Assembly (NCBI RefSeq): GCF_048282545.1
Contig: NZ_CP182485.1
Location: 930,001 to 994,000, forward strand
Source of the DNA: Opacimonas immobilis
GTDB taxonomy: Bacteria; Pseudomonadota; Gammaproteobacteria; Enterobacterales; Alteromonadaceae
Reading direction: 5' to 3'
Length of the DNA stretch: 64,000 nt
In this document: positions 7,844-16,868 of the stretch, piece after piece
Numbering within the stretch: position 1 is the first letter of the stretch
How the letters are laid out: each line of letters begins with the position of its first letter
Made by a program: the position numbers and the translations under genes
The notes under the pieces: model-generated
The model's input: the letters and a program-made list of their open reading frames with translations, nothing else
Database searches by the model: none
Told to the model about the DNA's origin: nothing

Positions 7844-8767
7844 ATGTTTGCACTCGATATAAACGCACTTCAAAAAACGTACAAAGGCGGTGTTCAAGCC
7901 TTAAAAAGGATTGATTTACAAGTTCAACAAGGCGATTTTTTTGCTTTGCTAGGACCTAATGGCGCAGGTAAATCCACCACCATCGGCATCATTTCGGCTT
8001 TAGTGAACAAAACTGCTGGTTCGGTAAAGGTCTTTGAACACGACTTAGATAATGCACTAGACAAAGCCAAATCCTGTATTGGCCTAGTGCCGCAAGAGTT
8101 CAATTTTAACCAGTTTGAGACAGTGTTGCAGATTGTGGTCAATCAAGCTGGGTATTACGGCGTACCTAGAGCGCTCGCTAAACAGCGCGCTGAAAAATAT
8201 CTGAGCAAACTCGATTTGTGGGATAAACGCAATGCGCCTGCGCGGACATTATCGGGCGGTATGAAGCGTCGTTTGATGATTGCCCGGGCTTTAGTACATG
8301 AACCTAAATTACTTATTTTGGATGAGCCGACTGCAGGGGTGGATATTGAGATCCGACGTTCAATGTGGACGTTTCTGCAAGAGATCAATGCGCAAGGTGT
8401 GACCATCATTTTGACTACCCATTATCTTGAAGAAGCCGAAATGCTCTGTAAAAACATTGCTATCATTGATAAAGGTATCATCGTTGAAAACACGACAATC
8501 AAAGCACTCCTCGCCAAACTTAATATCGAAACCTTTATCTTAGATGTGCAAACAGACGCGTCGGAGATTGTGCTCGATGGGATTGAATGCCGTTTTAAAG
8601 AGGGCGAATTAGAGATTGATGTTCCCAAAGAAGCAGGGTTAAACCCTGTGTTTGCTCAGCTCAGTGAGCAAGGTGTGCAAGTGTTGAGTATGCGCAATAA
8701 AGCAAACCGTCTTGAAGAGTTATTTGTGCGCTTGGTGGAAGCGGGTCGAGGAGATAATAATGAATAA
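7844..8767 (+). CDS. yadG: ABC-2 type transporter ATP-binding protein (YadG-like)
   Basis: A 307-residue ABC ATPase. Walker A is GPNGAGKST (about 39-47), the signature is LSGGMKRRLMIARAL (about 137-151) and Walker B is LLILDEPTAGVD (about 159-170), with a switch His in TTHYLEEAE. A roughly 80-residue C-terminal extension is typical of drug- and polysaccharide-type ABC-2 exporters. It energises the permease encoded next, whose start codon lies inside its last codons. In E. coli, yadG-yadH sits in the same wider neighbourhood near panD, supporting orthology. The substrate is unknown in both cases. Confidence 0.9.
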   Translation: MFALDINALQKTYKGGVQALKRIDLQVQQGDFFALLGPNGAGKSTTIGIISALVNKTAGSVKVFEHDLDNALDKAKSCIGLVPQEFNFNQFETVLQIVVNQAGYYGVPRALAKQRAEKYLSKLDLWDKRNAPARTLSGGMKRRLMIARALVHEPKLLILDEPTAGVDIEIRRSMWTFLQEINAQGVTIILTTHYLEEAEMLCKNIAIIDKGIIVENTTIKALLAKLNIETFILDVQTDASEIVLDGIECRFKEGELEIDVPKEAGLNPVFAQLSEQGVQVLSMRNKANRLEELFVRLVEAGRGDNNE

Positions 8768-9530
8768 TATGATTTTCACTGCGCTCAAAACGATTTGGAT
8801 CAAGGAATGTACTCGCTTTTTGCGAATTTGGGTGCAAACGCTCGTTCCGCCTGCGATTACGATGTCTTTGTATTTTGTGATTTTTGGTAACTTGATTGGC
8901 TCTCGGATTGGTGAAATGGGTGGCTTTACCTACATGGAGTTTATCGTACCTGGACTCATTATGATGTCGATCATCACAAACTCGTACGCCAATGTGTCGA
9001 GCTCATTTTTTAGCGCGAAATTTCAGCGCAATATAGAAGAATTACTGATTTCACCTGTTCCTACATGGGTGATTATCATGGGGTTTGTTGGTGGCGGTGT
9101 CGCGCGAGCCATGCTAATCGGGATCATTGTGACTACGGTATCTTTATTTTTTGTTGACGTCCACATTCACAACGCCCTGATTATTATGCTCACTCTGATT
9201 TTAACCGCGACGCTATTTGCGACAGCAGGTTTAATTAACGGTGTCTTCGCCAAAACATTTGACGACATATCTGTGGTACCCACCTTTGTTCTGACGCCAT
9301 TAACGTATTTAGGCGGTGTGTTTTACTCCCTTAGCTTATTACCAGAATTTTGGCAGATGGTGAGCAAAATCAATCCGATTGTATACATGGTAAATGGTTT
9401 TCGCTATGGATTTTTGGGGTATAGCGATGTCAATTATGCGTATTCACTAGTTTTGTTACTTGGATTTAATGTGGTTGCCTTTGCAGTTGCTTATCGTTTG
9501 ATTCAGCGTGGCACAGGTATCCGCAGTTAA
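8760..9530 (+). CDS. yadH: ABC-2 type transporter permease (YadH-like)
   Basis: A 256-residue inner membrane permease with six predicted transmembrane helices and the ABC-2 signature around YLGGVFYSLSLLPEFWQMVSK. It pairs with the upstream ATPase. I start it at the ATG at 8760 (MNNMIFTALKTIWIKE), which has GAGGAG seven bases upstream. Longer in-frame readings would run back through the ATPase coding region. The start overlaps the ATPase stop by eight bases, implying translational coupling. The transported substrate is unknown. Confidence 0.92.
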   Translation: MNNMIFTALKTIWIKECTRFLRIWVQTLVPPAITMSLYFVIFGNLIGSRIGEMGGFTYMEFIVPGLIMMSIITNSYANVSSSFFSAKFQRNIEELLISPVPTWVIIMGFVGGGVARAMLIGIIVTTVSLFFVDVHIHNALIIMLTLILTATLFATAGLINGVFAKTFDDISVVPTFVLTPLTYLGGVFYSLSLLPEFWQMVSKINPIVYMVNGFRYGFLGYSDVNYAYSLVLLLGFNVVAFAVAYRLIQRGTGIRS

Positions 9531-10192
9531 TGGCACAAGGCAACTCACGAGTCATTACGACGAATCAAACGGGCGTGCATGACAAGTTACTTGAATTAGT
9601 AAGTAGGTACTTACACTCACAAAATCTAAAGCCAATCAATGCACACACTCAAATCGCTTTTGCCGAGGTCTGTGATTGGTTAGATGGTTGGCACGGTGAT
9701 CTTATTTTAGACAATTGCTGCGGGGTCGGGGCTAGTACAGCCAAAATTGCTAAACTTTATCCCGATGCCAGAGTCATTGGCATTGATAAGTCTGCCCAAC
9801 GAGTAGACAAACACGCACATTACGCTATAGCCCAAGATAATTATATTCTGGTTCGAGCCGACCTTAATGATTTTTGGCGATTGGCGCGTAAAGCGCAATG
9901 GCAATGCGAAAAGCAATATTTGCTCTATCCAAATCCATATCCCAAATCGACACAAGTCCAGAAACGTTGGCATGGTTCACCTGCGTTTTTGGATATGTTG
10001 GCATTAGGTGGTGCATTAGTGGTGAGATCAAATTGGCGTTTATACCTCGAGGAAGTCGCAATGGTTTTGACTTACCTAGGCACTTGCTCATCTATCAAAG
10101 AGGTGAATGATGCTGAGCCAATGACGCCTTTTGAAGCAAAATATCAAAATAGCGGCCAAGTGTGTTGGGAATTGTGTACGAAAAGGGTATAG
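9530..10192 (+). CDS. TrmB-like SAM-dependent methyltransferase paralogue
   Basis: A 220-residue class I methyltransferase. The SAM-binding motif LDNCCGVGASTAKIAKLYP (about 60-78) and acidic motif II VIGIDKS resemble tRNA (guanine-N7)-methyltransferase TrmB. So does a C-terminal TPFEAKY (TrmB has TKFE). The TrmB catalytic signature FPDPW is replaced by YPNPYPK (about 138-144), with Asp changed to Asn. It is therefore a paralogue rather than TrmB itself. Whether it methylates tRNA is open. Its ATG shares a base with the TAA of the yadH-like permease, so the three genes are co-translated, which is an odd coupling for an RNA methyltransferase. Confidence 0.78.
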   Translation: MAQGNSRVITTNQTGVHDKLLELVSRYLHSQNLKPINAHTQIAFAEVCDWLDGWHGDLILDNCCGVGASTAKIAKLYPDARVIGIDKSAQRVDKHAHYAIAQDNYILVRADLNDFWRLARKAQWQCEKQYLLYPNPYPKSTQVQKRWHGSPAFLDMLALGGALVVRSNWRLYLEEVAMVLTYLGTCSSIKEVNDAEPMTPFEAKYQNSGQVCWELCTKRV

Positions 10193-10315
10193 TCGTGAAT
10201 TGCTAGTCTCAGTATTAGAAAATGCTAGTATTTGCAATGTCATAGTTATAATATTCGCATCTTGCCTAGGATGGCTATATGGAATGATGGATAGATAACG
10301 ATTTTTGGAAAGCCC

Positions 10316-11956
10316 GTGAGTAACGCTGAAGCAAGTTTAGAGCATTTGTTCCGTGTATTTACGATGCCGGAGCACCATGACTCAACGTTGAGTCAGATTG
10401 AAAAGAATTTATCGGATAATTTATCTGACTTTTTGTCGCGCCATGTTGTCGCTAAACGTCATTCTTTAGAAGATATCGAGCGTGATTTTGCTTATGCAGA
10501 GATGCCCGAGCGCCCAGAGTTTGTTTCAGCGCATGCGCAAAAACTCCTTGATACGCTGGTTGCCCATTCCGTTAACACCTACGCGCCAACTTTTATTGGT
10601 CATATGACCTCAGCTTTACCTTACTTTCATTTATCCTTATCGAAGCTACTGGTTGGTCTGAACCAAAACCTCGTCAAAATCGAAACGTCCAAAGCGTTTA
10701 CCCCCCTTGAACGTCAAGTTTTAGGCATGATGCATCATTTAGTATTCGCAAATGCTCCTCGATTTTATGACGACCACTTGCATTCTGCGCAGCATTCTTT
10801 GGGTGCGTTTTGCTCTGGTGGGACGGTTGCGAATATGACCTCCTTGTGGGTGGCTCGAAATGCTAAATTAGCGCCAAAACTCGGTTTTAAAGGTGTGTCC
10901 CAAGAAGGTATTTTTGCAGCCTATCAAGCTTATGGTATTTCAGATCTGGGAGTGATTTGCTCACCACGAGCCCATTACTCGGTTGGTAAAGCCGTTGATT
11001 TATTAGGCATAGGACGCAAAAATATTCTGCACAATACTGATTGTAACCACTCACTAACCCCGAGTGAGGCATTAAGGATTGGGCGTGAGTTTCAAGCCAA
11101 AGGCAAAGATATTTTGGCGATTGTCGGTATTGCCGGCACCACAGAGACTGGGCACATTGATCCGCTGGATGAATTGGCCGATGTTGCTAAAGAATTAGGG
11201 TGTTGGTTTCATGTCGACGCAGCATGGGGTGGGGCAACTTTGTTCTCAAACACCCACAGAGTCAAAATGCGAGGGATTGAACGTGCCGATTCTGTAACGC
11301 TTGATGCGCACAAACAAATGTATGTTCCGATGGGCGCTGGAATGGCATTGTTCAAAGATCCACAAGCTGCCAACTCCGTTCGCCATCATGCACAGTACAT
11401 TTTGCGTCAAGGTTCAAAAGACCTTGGCTCAACCACGTTGGAAGGCTCTCGTAACGGCATGGCCATGATGGTGTATTCGTCATTGCACATTCTTGGACGT
11501 GAGGGGTATGAATTACTCATCGATCAAAGTATAGATAAAGCTCAACAGTTTGCGGCTATGATTGAAGGTGATACAGATTTTGAATTGGTAACTCATCCAA
11601 TGTTATCTTTATTAACGTATCGTTACGTTCCTGCAGCAGCCCAGCACTTATTATCTGAATCCACGCATTATCATGCGATCAATGAATTATTGAATCGTCT
11701 GACCAAGGCGATTCAAAAATCACAGCGAGAGGCGGGCAAGTCTTTTGTTTCAAGAACCCGTTTTGCAGTGGATAAATATTCGGATGATGTATTGACGGTT
11801 TTTCGTGTGGTGATTGCCAATCCGCTAACAACCGTGAATCATTTGCGTGATATCTTGGCCGAACAAAAAGCCATTGCGCTCGAAACAGAAGCTTATCAAG
11901 CGCTAATGGAATATGTGACACAGGCTACGGCAACTCAAGCGGTAGGTTATCAATAA
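10316..11956 (+). CDS. panP: Pyridoxal-phosphate aspartate 1-decarboxylase PanP
   Basis: A 546-residue group II PLP decarboxylase of the glutamate/aspartate decarboxylase fold. Known PanP proteins make beta-alanine from aspartate for pantothenate, replacing the pyruvoyl enzyme PanD. The PLP lysine is K333 in LDAHKQMY and the cofactor-binding aspartate is D301 in HVDAAWGG. The N-terminus (SLEHLFRVFTMPE) is typical of PanP. The start is GTG at 10316 with GGAA six to nine bases upstream. Its 3' end overlaps that of panC, on the other strand, by 32 bases. This places it where panD lies next to panC in E. coli, which supports the role strongly. Confidence 0.9.
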   Translation: MSNAEASLEHLFRVFTMPEHHDSTLSQIEKNLSDNLSDFLSRHVVAKRHSLEDIERDFAYAEMPERPEFVSAHAQKLLDTLVAHSVNTYAPTFIGHMTSALPYFHLSLSKLLVGLNQNLVKIETSKAFTPLERQVLGMMHHLVFANAPRFYDDHLHSAQHSLGAFCSGGTVANMTSLWVARNAKLAPKLGFKGVSQEGIFAAYQAYGISDLGVICSPRAHYSVGKAVDLLGIGRKNILHNTDCNHSLTPSEALRIGREFQAKGKDILAIVGIAGTTETGHIDPLDELADVAKELGCWFHVDAAWGGATLFSNTHRVKMRGIERADSVTLDAHKQMYVPMGAGMALFKDPQAANSVRHHAQYILRQGSKDLGSTTLEGSRNGMAMMVYSSLHILGREGYELLIDQSIDKAQQFAAMIEGDTDFELVTHPMLSLLTYRYVPAAAQHLLSESTHYHAINELLNRLTKAIQKSQREAGKSFVSRTRFAVDKYSDDVLTVFRVVIANPLTTVNHLRDILAEQKAIALETEAYQALMEYVTQATATQAVGYQ

Positions 11957-12776
11957 GGCGCGTTTTCCCTAAAAACGCAGCGCCTAAAATCACGAGTTCC
12001 TTTTCTGCAAATCCCGCTGGTTGCAAAGTGTGTGCATTGCGGATTTCGATATAATCTGGTTTAAAACCAGCATTGGTTAAACGCGCGTTGCCCTCGATAA
12101 TAAGGTGCTTGTGGTCTTGCTCTCCGTCAAGCAATGCTTGCTTGATATCAGATAAAACGCGATATAGGGTGGGGGCGACTTGTCGTTGTTGCTCATTGAG
12201 ATAACCGTTACGGGAACTCATGGCTAGTCCATCATCATGACGCATCGTCGGTACTGTCACGATATCAAGATTCATGGATAAATCTTCAACCATGGCTTTA
12301 ATAACTTGTACTTGCTGATAGTCTTTTTCACCAAAATAAGCAATATTCGGTTGCACCATATTGAACAGCTTAGTCACGACGGTTGCAACACCTCTAAAAT
12401 GGCCAGGACGAGATGCTCCACAAATCATATAAGATATGCCAGGTACTTCGACAAAGGTTTGTTGCTCAAGACCGCGAGGATAAATATCGTTGGCTGTAGG
12501 AGTAAAAATAACATCAACGCCAAGTTCGGCTAATTGAGCAGAGTCTTCGGCTAGAGTACGAGGGTAGTTATCTAAATCTTCTCCTGCACCAAATTGCATC
12601 GGGTTAACAAAAATTGACACTACTACGATATCAGCGTCTTTTTTTGCGGCTTCAACTAAGCTTAAGTGACCCAGATGCAGATTGCCCATGGTTGGTACAA
12701 AACCTATGCGTAGGCCTTTTAATTGCCATTCACGTCTAAGGGCTCGAAGTTCAGCAATATCGGATATGGTTTGCAT
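11925..12776 (-). CDS. panC: Pantothenate synthetase
   Basis: A 283-residue enzyme that condenses pantoate and beta-alanine, using ATP, to form pantothenate. The nucleotide-binding HIGH-like motif is in PTMGNLHLGHLSLV (about 29-42), the KMSKS-like element is MSSRNGYL (about 183) and FGEKDYQQ lies in the pantoate site. I choose the ATG at 12776 because GGAG lies five bases before it. A GTG at 12782 would sit directly against that ribosome-binding sequence, though it would overlap the panB stop. It is co-transcribed with panB, two bases apart. Its beta-alanine presumably comes from the convergent panP. Confidence 0.96.
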   Translation of the reverse strand: MQTISDIAELRALRREWQLKGLRIGFVPTMGNLHLGHLSLVEAAKKDADIVVVSIFVNPMQFGAGEDLDNYPRTLAEDSAQLAELGVDVIFTPTANDIYPRGLEQQTFVEVPGISYMICGASRPGHFRGVATVVTKLFNMVQPNIAYFGEKDYQQVQVIKAMVEDLSMNLDIVTVPTMRHDDGLAMSSRNGYLNEQQRQVAPTLYRVLSDIKQALLDGEQDHKHLIIEGNARLTNAGFKPDYIEIRNAHTLQPAGFAEKELVILGAAFLGKTRLIDNLPLELP

Positions 12777-12778
12777 GC

Positions 12779-13576
12779 TCACTCCGAAAAAGTATGTTCA
12801 GGGCCTGGAAATGTGCCCGATTTTACTTCGTTAATGTACTGTGTCACTGCATCTTGTAGTGAGCCAGCTTGAGCGAGGTAATTTTTTGAAAACTTTGGCA
12901 TGTAGTTAGCGCTTACCCCTAGCATATCATGCATAACTAAGATTTGTGCATCAGTGACATTACCCGCTCCGATTCCTATTACAGGGATTGCAAGGGCATC
13001 TGTTACGCGCTTTGCCAAGGGAGCTGGAACACATTCTAGCACTAGGGCTTGAGCACCAGCTTCTTCGAGTTGCAACGCGTTATCAATTAATCTTTGCGCT
13101 TTGTCAGTCTCTCGGCCTTGCACTTTGAAACCACCAAAGACATGCACAGATTGTGGGGTTAAGCCTAAGTGACCACATACCGGTACACCACATTCGGTTA
13201 ACCTTGTAATGGTTGGAGCAAGCCAAGCACCCCCTTCCAGTTTGACCATACTGGCGCCAGCCGCCATAAGTTTTGCTGCATTGGCACACGCTGTTTCGGG
13301 CGTGTTATAGGTCATAAACGGCATGTCAGCCATGACGAAGCTGCGCTGAATACCACTGGCTACGGATTTTGTGTGATAAGCCACTTCATCGATACTTACT
13401 GCCAGCGTATCCTTTTCGCCTTTGAGTACCATGCCCAATGAGTCACCAATAAGCAAAATGTCGACACCCATAGAGTCGAAGAGTTTGGCAAAACTGGCAT
13501 CATACGCGGTTAACGCAGTGATCTTCTCACCATTTTGCTTCATTTTAAGCAATGTTGCAGTTGTAACAGATTTCAT
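12779..13576 (-). CDS. panB: 3-methyl-2-oxobutanoate hydroxymethyltransferase
   Basis: A 265-residue (beta/alpha)8 enzyme that transfers a hydroxymethyl group from methylene-tetrahydrofolate to ketoisovalerate, the first pantothenate step. Conserved elements are GDSLGMVLKGEKDTLAVS (about 43-60), the Mg2+-binding DMPF and KLEGG, and the PVIGIGAG stretch near 200. The start ATG has AGGA seven bases upstream. It is followed immediately by panC. A 79-base gap to folK, with a hairpin, suggests panBC may have a promoter of its own. Confidence 0.97.
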   Translation of the reverse strand: MKSVTTATLLKMKQNGEKITALTAYDASFAKLFDSMGVDILLIGDSLGMVLKGEKDTLAVSIDEVAYHTKSVASGIQRSFVMADMPFMTYNTPETACANAAKLMAAGASMVKLEGGAWLAPTITRLTECGVPVCGHLGLTPQSVHVFGGFKVQGRETDKAQRLIDNALQLEEAGAQALVLECVPAPLAKRVTDALAIPVIGIGAGNVTDAQILVMHDMLGVSANYMPKFSKNYLAQAGSLQDAVTQYINEVKSGTFPGPEHTFSE

Positions 13577-13626
13577 AGGATGTCCTTGCTAATAATCTGT
13601 AAAAATCAAAAAACGGCACTATAAAG

Positions 13627-13653
13627 CGAAAACTGGCAAAATACTAGTTTTCG
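13627..13653 (-). other. Stem-loop between folK and panB
   Basis: An eight-base perfect inverted repeat CGAAAACT / AGTTTTCG with an 11-base loop sits just after the folK stop. On the transcript strand it is followed, about 17 bases on, by a T-run. It could attenuate read-through from the dksA-side genes into panBC. The structure is visible; the role is inferred. Confidence 0.4.
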
Positions 13654-13655
13654 GA

Positions 13656-14156
13656 TTAATTCATTAACCTGGTAAGTGAAGTTAAATCACATTCTCTCAC
13701 CCAGTGAGCGATGGATTGGTTATCAGGCATGATCAGGTCAGGTTGGATTTCAAAGAGAGGTACTAAAACAAATTCTCGACCTTTTATACCGTAATGCGGC
13801 ACAGTCAACTCATCCGTTTTGATGTACGCATCACCGTACAATAACAAGTCCAAGTCTAAGGTTCTTGCCCCCCAGCGTTCAGCTTTTCGTACTCTACCAT
13901 GCTGCTGCTCAATAGCTTGTAGTTCATGAAGTAGTGCTAAAGGTTGTAAGTTTGTACTTACTTTACAAACGGCATTGACATAATTGGGTTGATCTTTTGG
14001 CCCCATAGGAGCACTGGAATAAAAGTGAGAACGCTCCAGTAACTTTATCTCAGCATGGGACGCTATAGCGGCAAGCGCATCGGTTAATTGTTGGACTGGG
14101 TTGCCAAGGTTGGCACCTAAACCAATGAAAATCCCTGGGCTAGGATTGTATTTCAC
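13656..14156 (-). CDS. folK: HPPK, 6-hydroxymethyl-7,8-dihydropterin pyrophosphokinase
   Basis: A 166-residue enzyme of folate synthesis that pyrophosphorylates 6-hydroxymethyl-dihydropterin with ATP. Signatures are IFIGLGANLGNP (about 9-20), HFYSSAPMGPKDQPNYVNA and RWGARTLDLDLLLYG (about 95-109), the last holding the two Mg-binding Asp residues. The start is GTG at 14156 in the overlap GTGA with the pcnB stop, giving MKYNPSPGIFIG and indicating translational coupling. The order gluQ-pcnB-folK matches E. coli. Confidence 0.95.
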   Translation of the reverse strand: MKYNPSPGIFIGLGANLGNPVQQLTDALAAIASHAEIKLLERSHFYSSAPMGPKDQPNYVNAVCKVSTNLQPLALLHELQAIEQQHGRVRKAERWGARTLDLDLLLYGDAYIKTDELTVPHYGIKGREFVLVPLFEIQPDLIMPDNQSIAHWVRECDLTSLTRLMN

Positions 14157-15472
14157 GACTTTTTCCGCTTACGACGATAGCGGCCTTTGCTCGGTGAGTT
14201 TTGCCTAAGGGCATCGATCATGGTCTTGCGCTGTTCGTTATTAGCTTCCTGGAAATCCGTCCACCACTGTGCTAATTCGAATAAATCACCGCCTTCAATT
14301 TGACCCCGTAACAATAAAAAGTCATATGCTGCGCGGAATCTAGGATGAGCAAGCATTTGGTAAGCGCGACGCCCATAGCGCTTGGAAAGGCGATGCTGAA
14401 AATGCCAAATTTCACGCATTGGGATGCTAAAGCGTTTGGGAATCATTATCCGTTTGAGTTGTATGCTCAAAACACTGCTGCACGCCATACTAAATGCATC
14501 AGCAGGAGATAATCCGGATTCTGTTTGATATTTTGCGGTCGCTTCTTCAATTGGGTACCAAAGTAGAGCCGCATAAATAAATGCTGGGGTCACCCTTTGG
14601 CCATTATTGATGCGATTATCCGTATTGATAACGACTTGTTCGACAAAACGAGCTTCTCTAGACCCCGCTATTTTGGTCAAATTAGCAGTTTGTGGAAATA
14701 GCTGTGCGAACAGTCCGAACTCTTCCAGTAATTCATAGGTAAGCAAACCTTGTCCATTAAAAAGCAGCTTGAGCACTTCTTCAAACAAACGTGCTGGTGG
14801 AATATTTTGTAATAAACCGGAGTAGTGATGAATCGCCTCGGAGCTTGGTTCATCGATCTGCATATTCAGCTTCGCGGCAAAGCGCACGGCACGTAACATT
14901 CGCACCGGATCTTCACGATAGCGAGTCTCTGGATCACCAATTAAACAAAGACGTCTCGCTTTGAGATCTTGAAGCCCACCAACAAAATCGATAACTTTGC
15001 CATTGTGCACACCAAAATACAGCGCATTGACAGTAAAATCACGTCTCACTGCATCTTCTTCTATGGTGCCATACACATTATCTCTGACCAGCTGGCCTTG
15101 TTCGTCAGCTTTGGCAACATCATTGGTTTGTGAGGGGGCTTGCTCACTATTGTGCGGGCCACGAAAAGTTGCGACTTCGATGATCTCTCGGCCAAACACA
15201 ATGTGCGCCAAACGAAAGCGTCGTCCTATGAGACGACAATTGCGAAATAACCCTTTTATCTGTTCAGGTCGTGCGCTGGTTGCAATATCAAAGTCTTTAG
15301 GCTCTTTACCCAAAAGGATATCACGCACACAACCACCAACGAGATACGCCTCAAAACCGGCCGAGTGTAAGCGTTCACAAACCTTTATAGCATTAGAGGA
15401 CAACTTATCTAGCGTAACCAAATGTTCGCCGGGAGTAAGAGAGACAGCTGTGTGAGACACCGAATTAGGCAT
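14153..15472 (-). CDS. pcnB: Poly(A) polymerase I
   Basis: A 439-residue class II nucleotidyltransferase that adds 3' poly(A) tails to RNAs and so promotes their decay. The head domain carries LVGGCVRDILLGKEPKDFD (about 42-60), in which the Asp pair binds catalytic metal, and RRDFTVNAL (about 138). An RNA-binding C-terminal domain ends in a basic KGRYRRKRKKS tail. The start ATG at 15472 has no clear ribosome-binding sequence. A GTG about 15 bases further in is an alternative. It lies 37 bases after gluQ and overlaps folK. Confidence 0.95.
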   Translation of the reverse strand: MPNSVSHTAVSLTPGEHLVTLDKLSSNAIKVCERLHSAGFEAYLVGGCVRDILLGKEPKDFDIATSARPEQIKGLFRNCRLIGRRFRLAHIVFGREIIEVATFRGPHNSEQAPSQTNDVAKADEQGQLVRDNVYGTIEEDAVRRDFTVNALYFGVHNGKVIDFVGGLQDLKARRLCLIGDPETRYREDPVRMLRAVRFAAKLNMQIDEPSSEAIHHYSGLLQNIPPARLFEEVLKLLFNGQGLLTYELLEEFGLFAQLFPQTANLTKIAGSREARFVEQVVINTDNRINNGQRVTPAFIYAALLWYPIEEATAKYQTESGLSPADAFSMACSSVLSIQLKRIMIPKRFSIPMREIWHFQHRLSKRYGRRAYQMLAHPRFRAAYDFLLLRGQIEGGDLFELAQWWTDFQEANNEQRKTMIDALRQNSPSKGRYRRKRKKS

Positions 15473-15509
15473 GAAATAGTATGTTCTTGGTTTATATTAT
15501 TCGAATTAT

Positions 15510-16418
15510 CTACACATCATAAGGGTTTATGTGTCGTTCGACAATCATTTCCTGTTGAAATTCAGGCGTGTTAACACGCCATTGTTGAATACCATCGGTG
15601 AGTAATCCATTGATCGATGTCGCATTTGAATGCAAACCAAGTAAGGTAAAAACGTTTCTTAAATTATCTAATGGCTTTGTGTTGTCGAGTGCTGGTGCGT
15701 GATTTTGTTTACTGAGCTTTTTTCCTGGCTTGGAAACCAATACAGGGCAATGTGCGTAGTTAGGTATGGACTGTTCAGTAAGGCTATCCCACAAATTAAG
15801 TTGTAACAAGGTGGTCGGAAGCAAATCAGTGCCTCGAACGATATGAGTAATGCCTTGTACAATATCATCTAATACAACGGCAAGGTTATACGCAACCAAT
15901 CCATCTTTGCGCTGCAAAACACAATCTTCAAAAGCGGTATGTCCAATTAACGTTTGGTGTGGCATATATTTTTTTGCTTGTTGTAAGCCGTGCCAGCGAT
16001 CGGTAAATTCAGTGATAACAGCTTCATTATGCCAGCGAATGGCGCCAAAGTTGTGATGAGCCCGGCGACATTGTCCTTGATAAAGTGAATGGTTTGCTTT
16101 GATTTGTGATCGGGTGCACTGACAAAAATAGGCTTTGCGTTCGCGTAAAAGTGAATCAAGCGTTGCGCGATAAAATGCTAGGCGTTCATGCTGCCAAAAA
16201 ACAGGTAGATCTGACACCATGCCATGAATTTCAAGAGTGTCAATAATGAGTTGAGAAGCACCGGGCACTTCTCGTGGTGGGTCAATATCTTCGATTCGCA
16301 ATAGCCATAAGCCATCATGGGCTTTGGCATCAAGATAACTCACCGTTGCGGTAAACAATGAGCCAAGATGAAGAGGGCCGGAAGGGGACGGAGCAAACCG
16401 TCCCACATAAGTTGACAT
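15510..16418 (-). CDS. gluQ: Glutamyl-Q tRNA(Asp) synthetase
   Basis: A 302-residue truncated relative of glutamyl-tRNA synthetase that attaches glutamate to queuosine in the tRNA(Asp) anticodon. The Rossmann catalytic domain begins GRFAPSPSGPLHLGSL (about 6-21). The HIGH element reads PLHLG and the KMSKS element KLSKQN (near 230). A zinc-type cluster is suggested by CQCTRSQIK and QGQCRR near 100-120. It lacks the anticodon-binding half of GltX, as expected. It lies three bases after dksA, as in E. coli. Confidence 0.95.
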   Translation of the reverse strand: MSTYVGRFAPSPSGPLHLGSLFTATVSYLDAKAHDGLWLLRIEDIDPPREVPGASQLIIDTLEIHGMVSDLPVFWQHERLAFYRATLDSLLRERKAYFCQCTRSQIKANHSLYQGQCRRAHHNFGAIRWHNEAVITEFTDRWHGLQQAKKYMPHQTLIGHTAFEDCVLQRKDGLVAYNLAVVLDDIVQGITHIVRGTDLLPTTLLQLNLWDSLTEQSIPNYAHCPVLVSKPGKKLSKQNHAPALDNTKPLDNLRNVFTLLGLHSNATSINGLLTDGIQQWRVNTPEFQQEMIVERHINPYDV

Positions 16419-16421
16419 GAC

Positions 16422-16868
16422 TTAACCTAAGAGTTGTTTCTCTTTGATTTCTGCCATGGTTTTACAATCAACACATAAATCGGCTGTAGGACGAGCTTCT
16501 AAACGGCGAATACCGATTTCGATGCCGCATGAATCACAGAAACCAAAGTCATCATCATCAATGCGCTTGATAGTCTTTTCGATTTTTTTGATAAGTTTCC
16601 GCTCACGGTCTCGAGTACGCAGTTCAAGAGCAAATTCTTCTTCTTGAGATGCGCGGTCAACTGGATCAGGGAAATTTGCAGCTTCATCCTGCATGTGATG
16701 AACAGTACGATCAACTTCTTGTCTGAGCTGATCGCGCCACGCAGTCAATATTGTGCGAAAGTGCGCCATCTGCGCGTCGTTCATATACTCTTCGTCTTTG
16801 CCTTCTTGGTATGCTTCAATACCAGCAATAGAGAGTAATCCTAATGTTTTATTATTTGTAGTGGCCAT
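16422..16868 (-). CDS. dksA: RNA polymerase-binding transcription factor DksA
   Basis: A 148-residue cofactor that enters the RNA polymerase secondary channel and potentiates ppGpp. The coiled coil includes DEAANFPDPVDRASQEEEF (about 70-88) with the tip Asp residues intact. A four-cysteine zinc finger CDSCG ... CVDCK closes the protein. I start at the ATG at 16868 (MATTNNKTLGLLSIAG), preceded by AAGGAG at ideal spacing. An upstream in-frame ATG would precede that ribosome-binding sequence. The leader holds two inverted repeats. Confidence 0.97.
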   Translation of the reverse strand: MATTNNKTLGLLSIAGIEAYQEGKDEEYMNDAQMAHFRTILTAWRDQLRQEVDRTVHHMQDEAANFPDPVDRASQEEEFALELRTRDRERKLIKKIEKTIKRIDDDDFGFCDSCGIEIGIRRLEARPTADLCVDCKTMAEIKEKQLLG

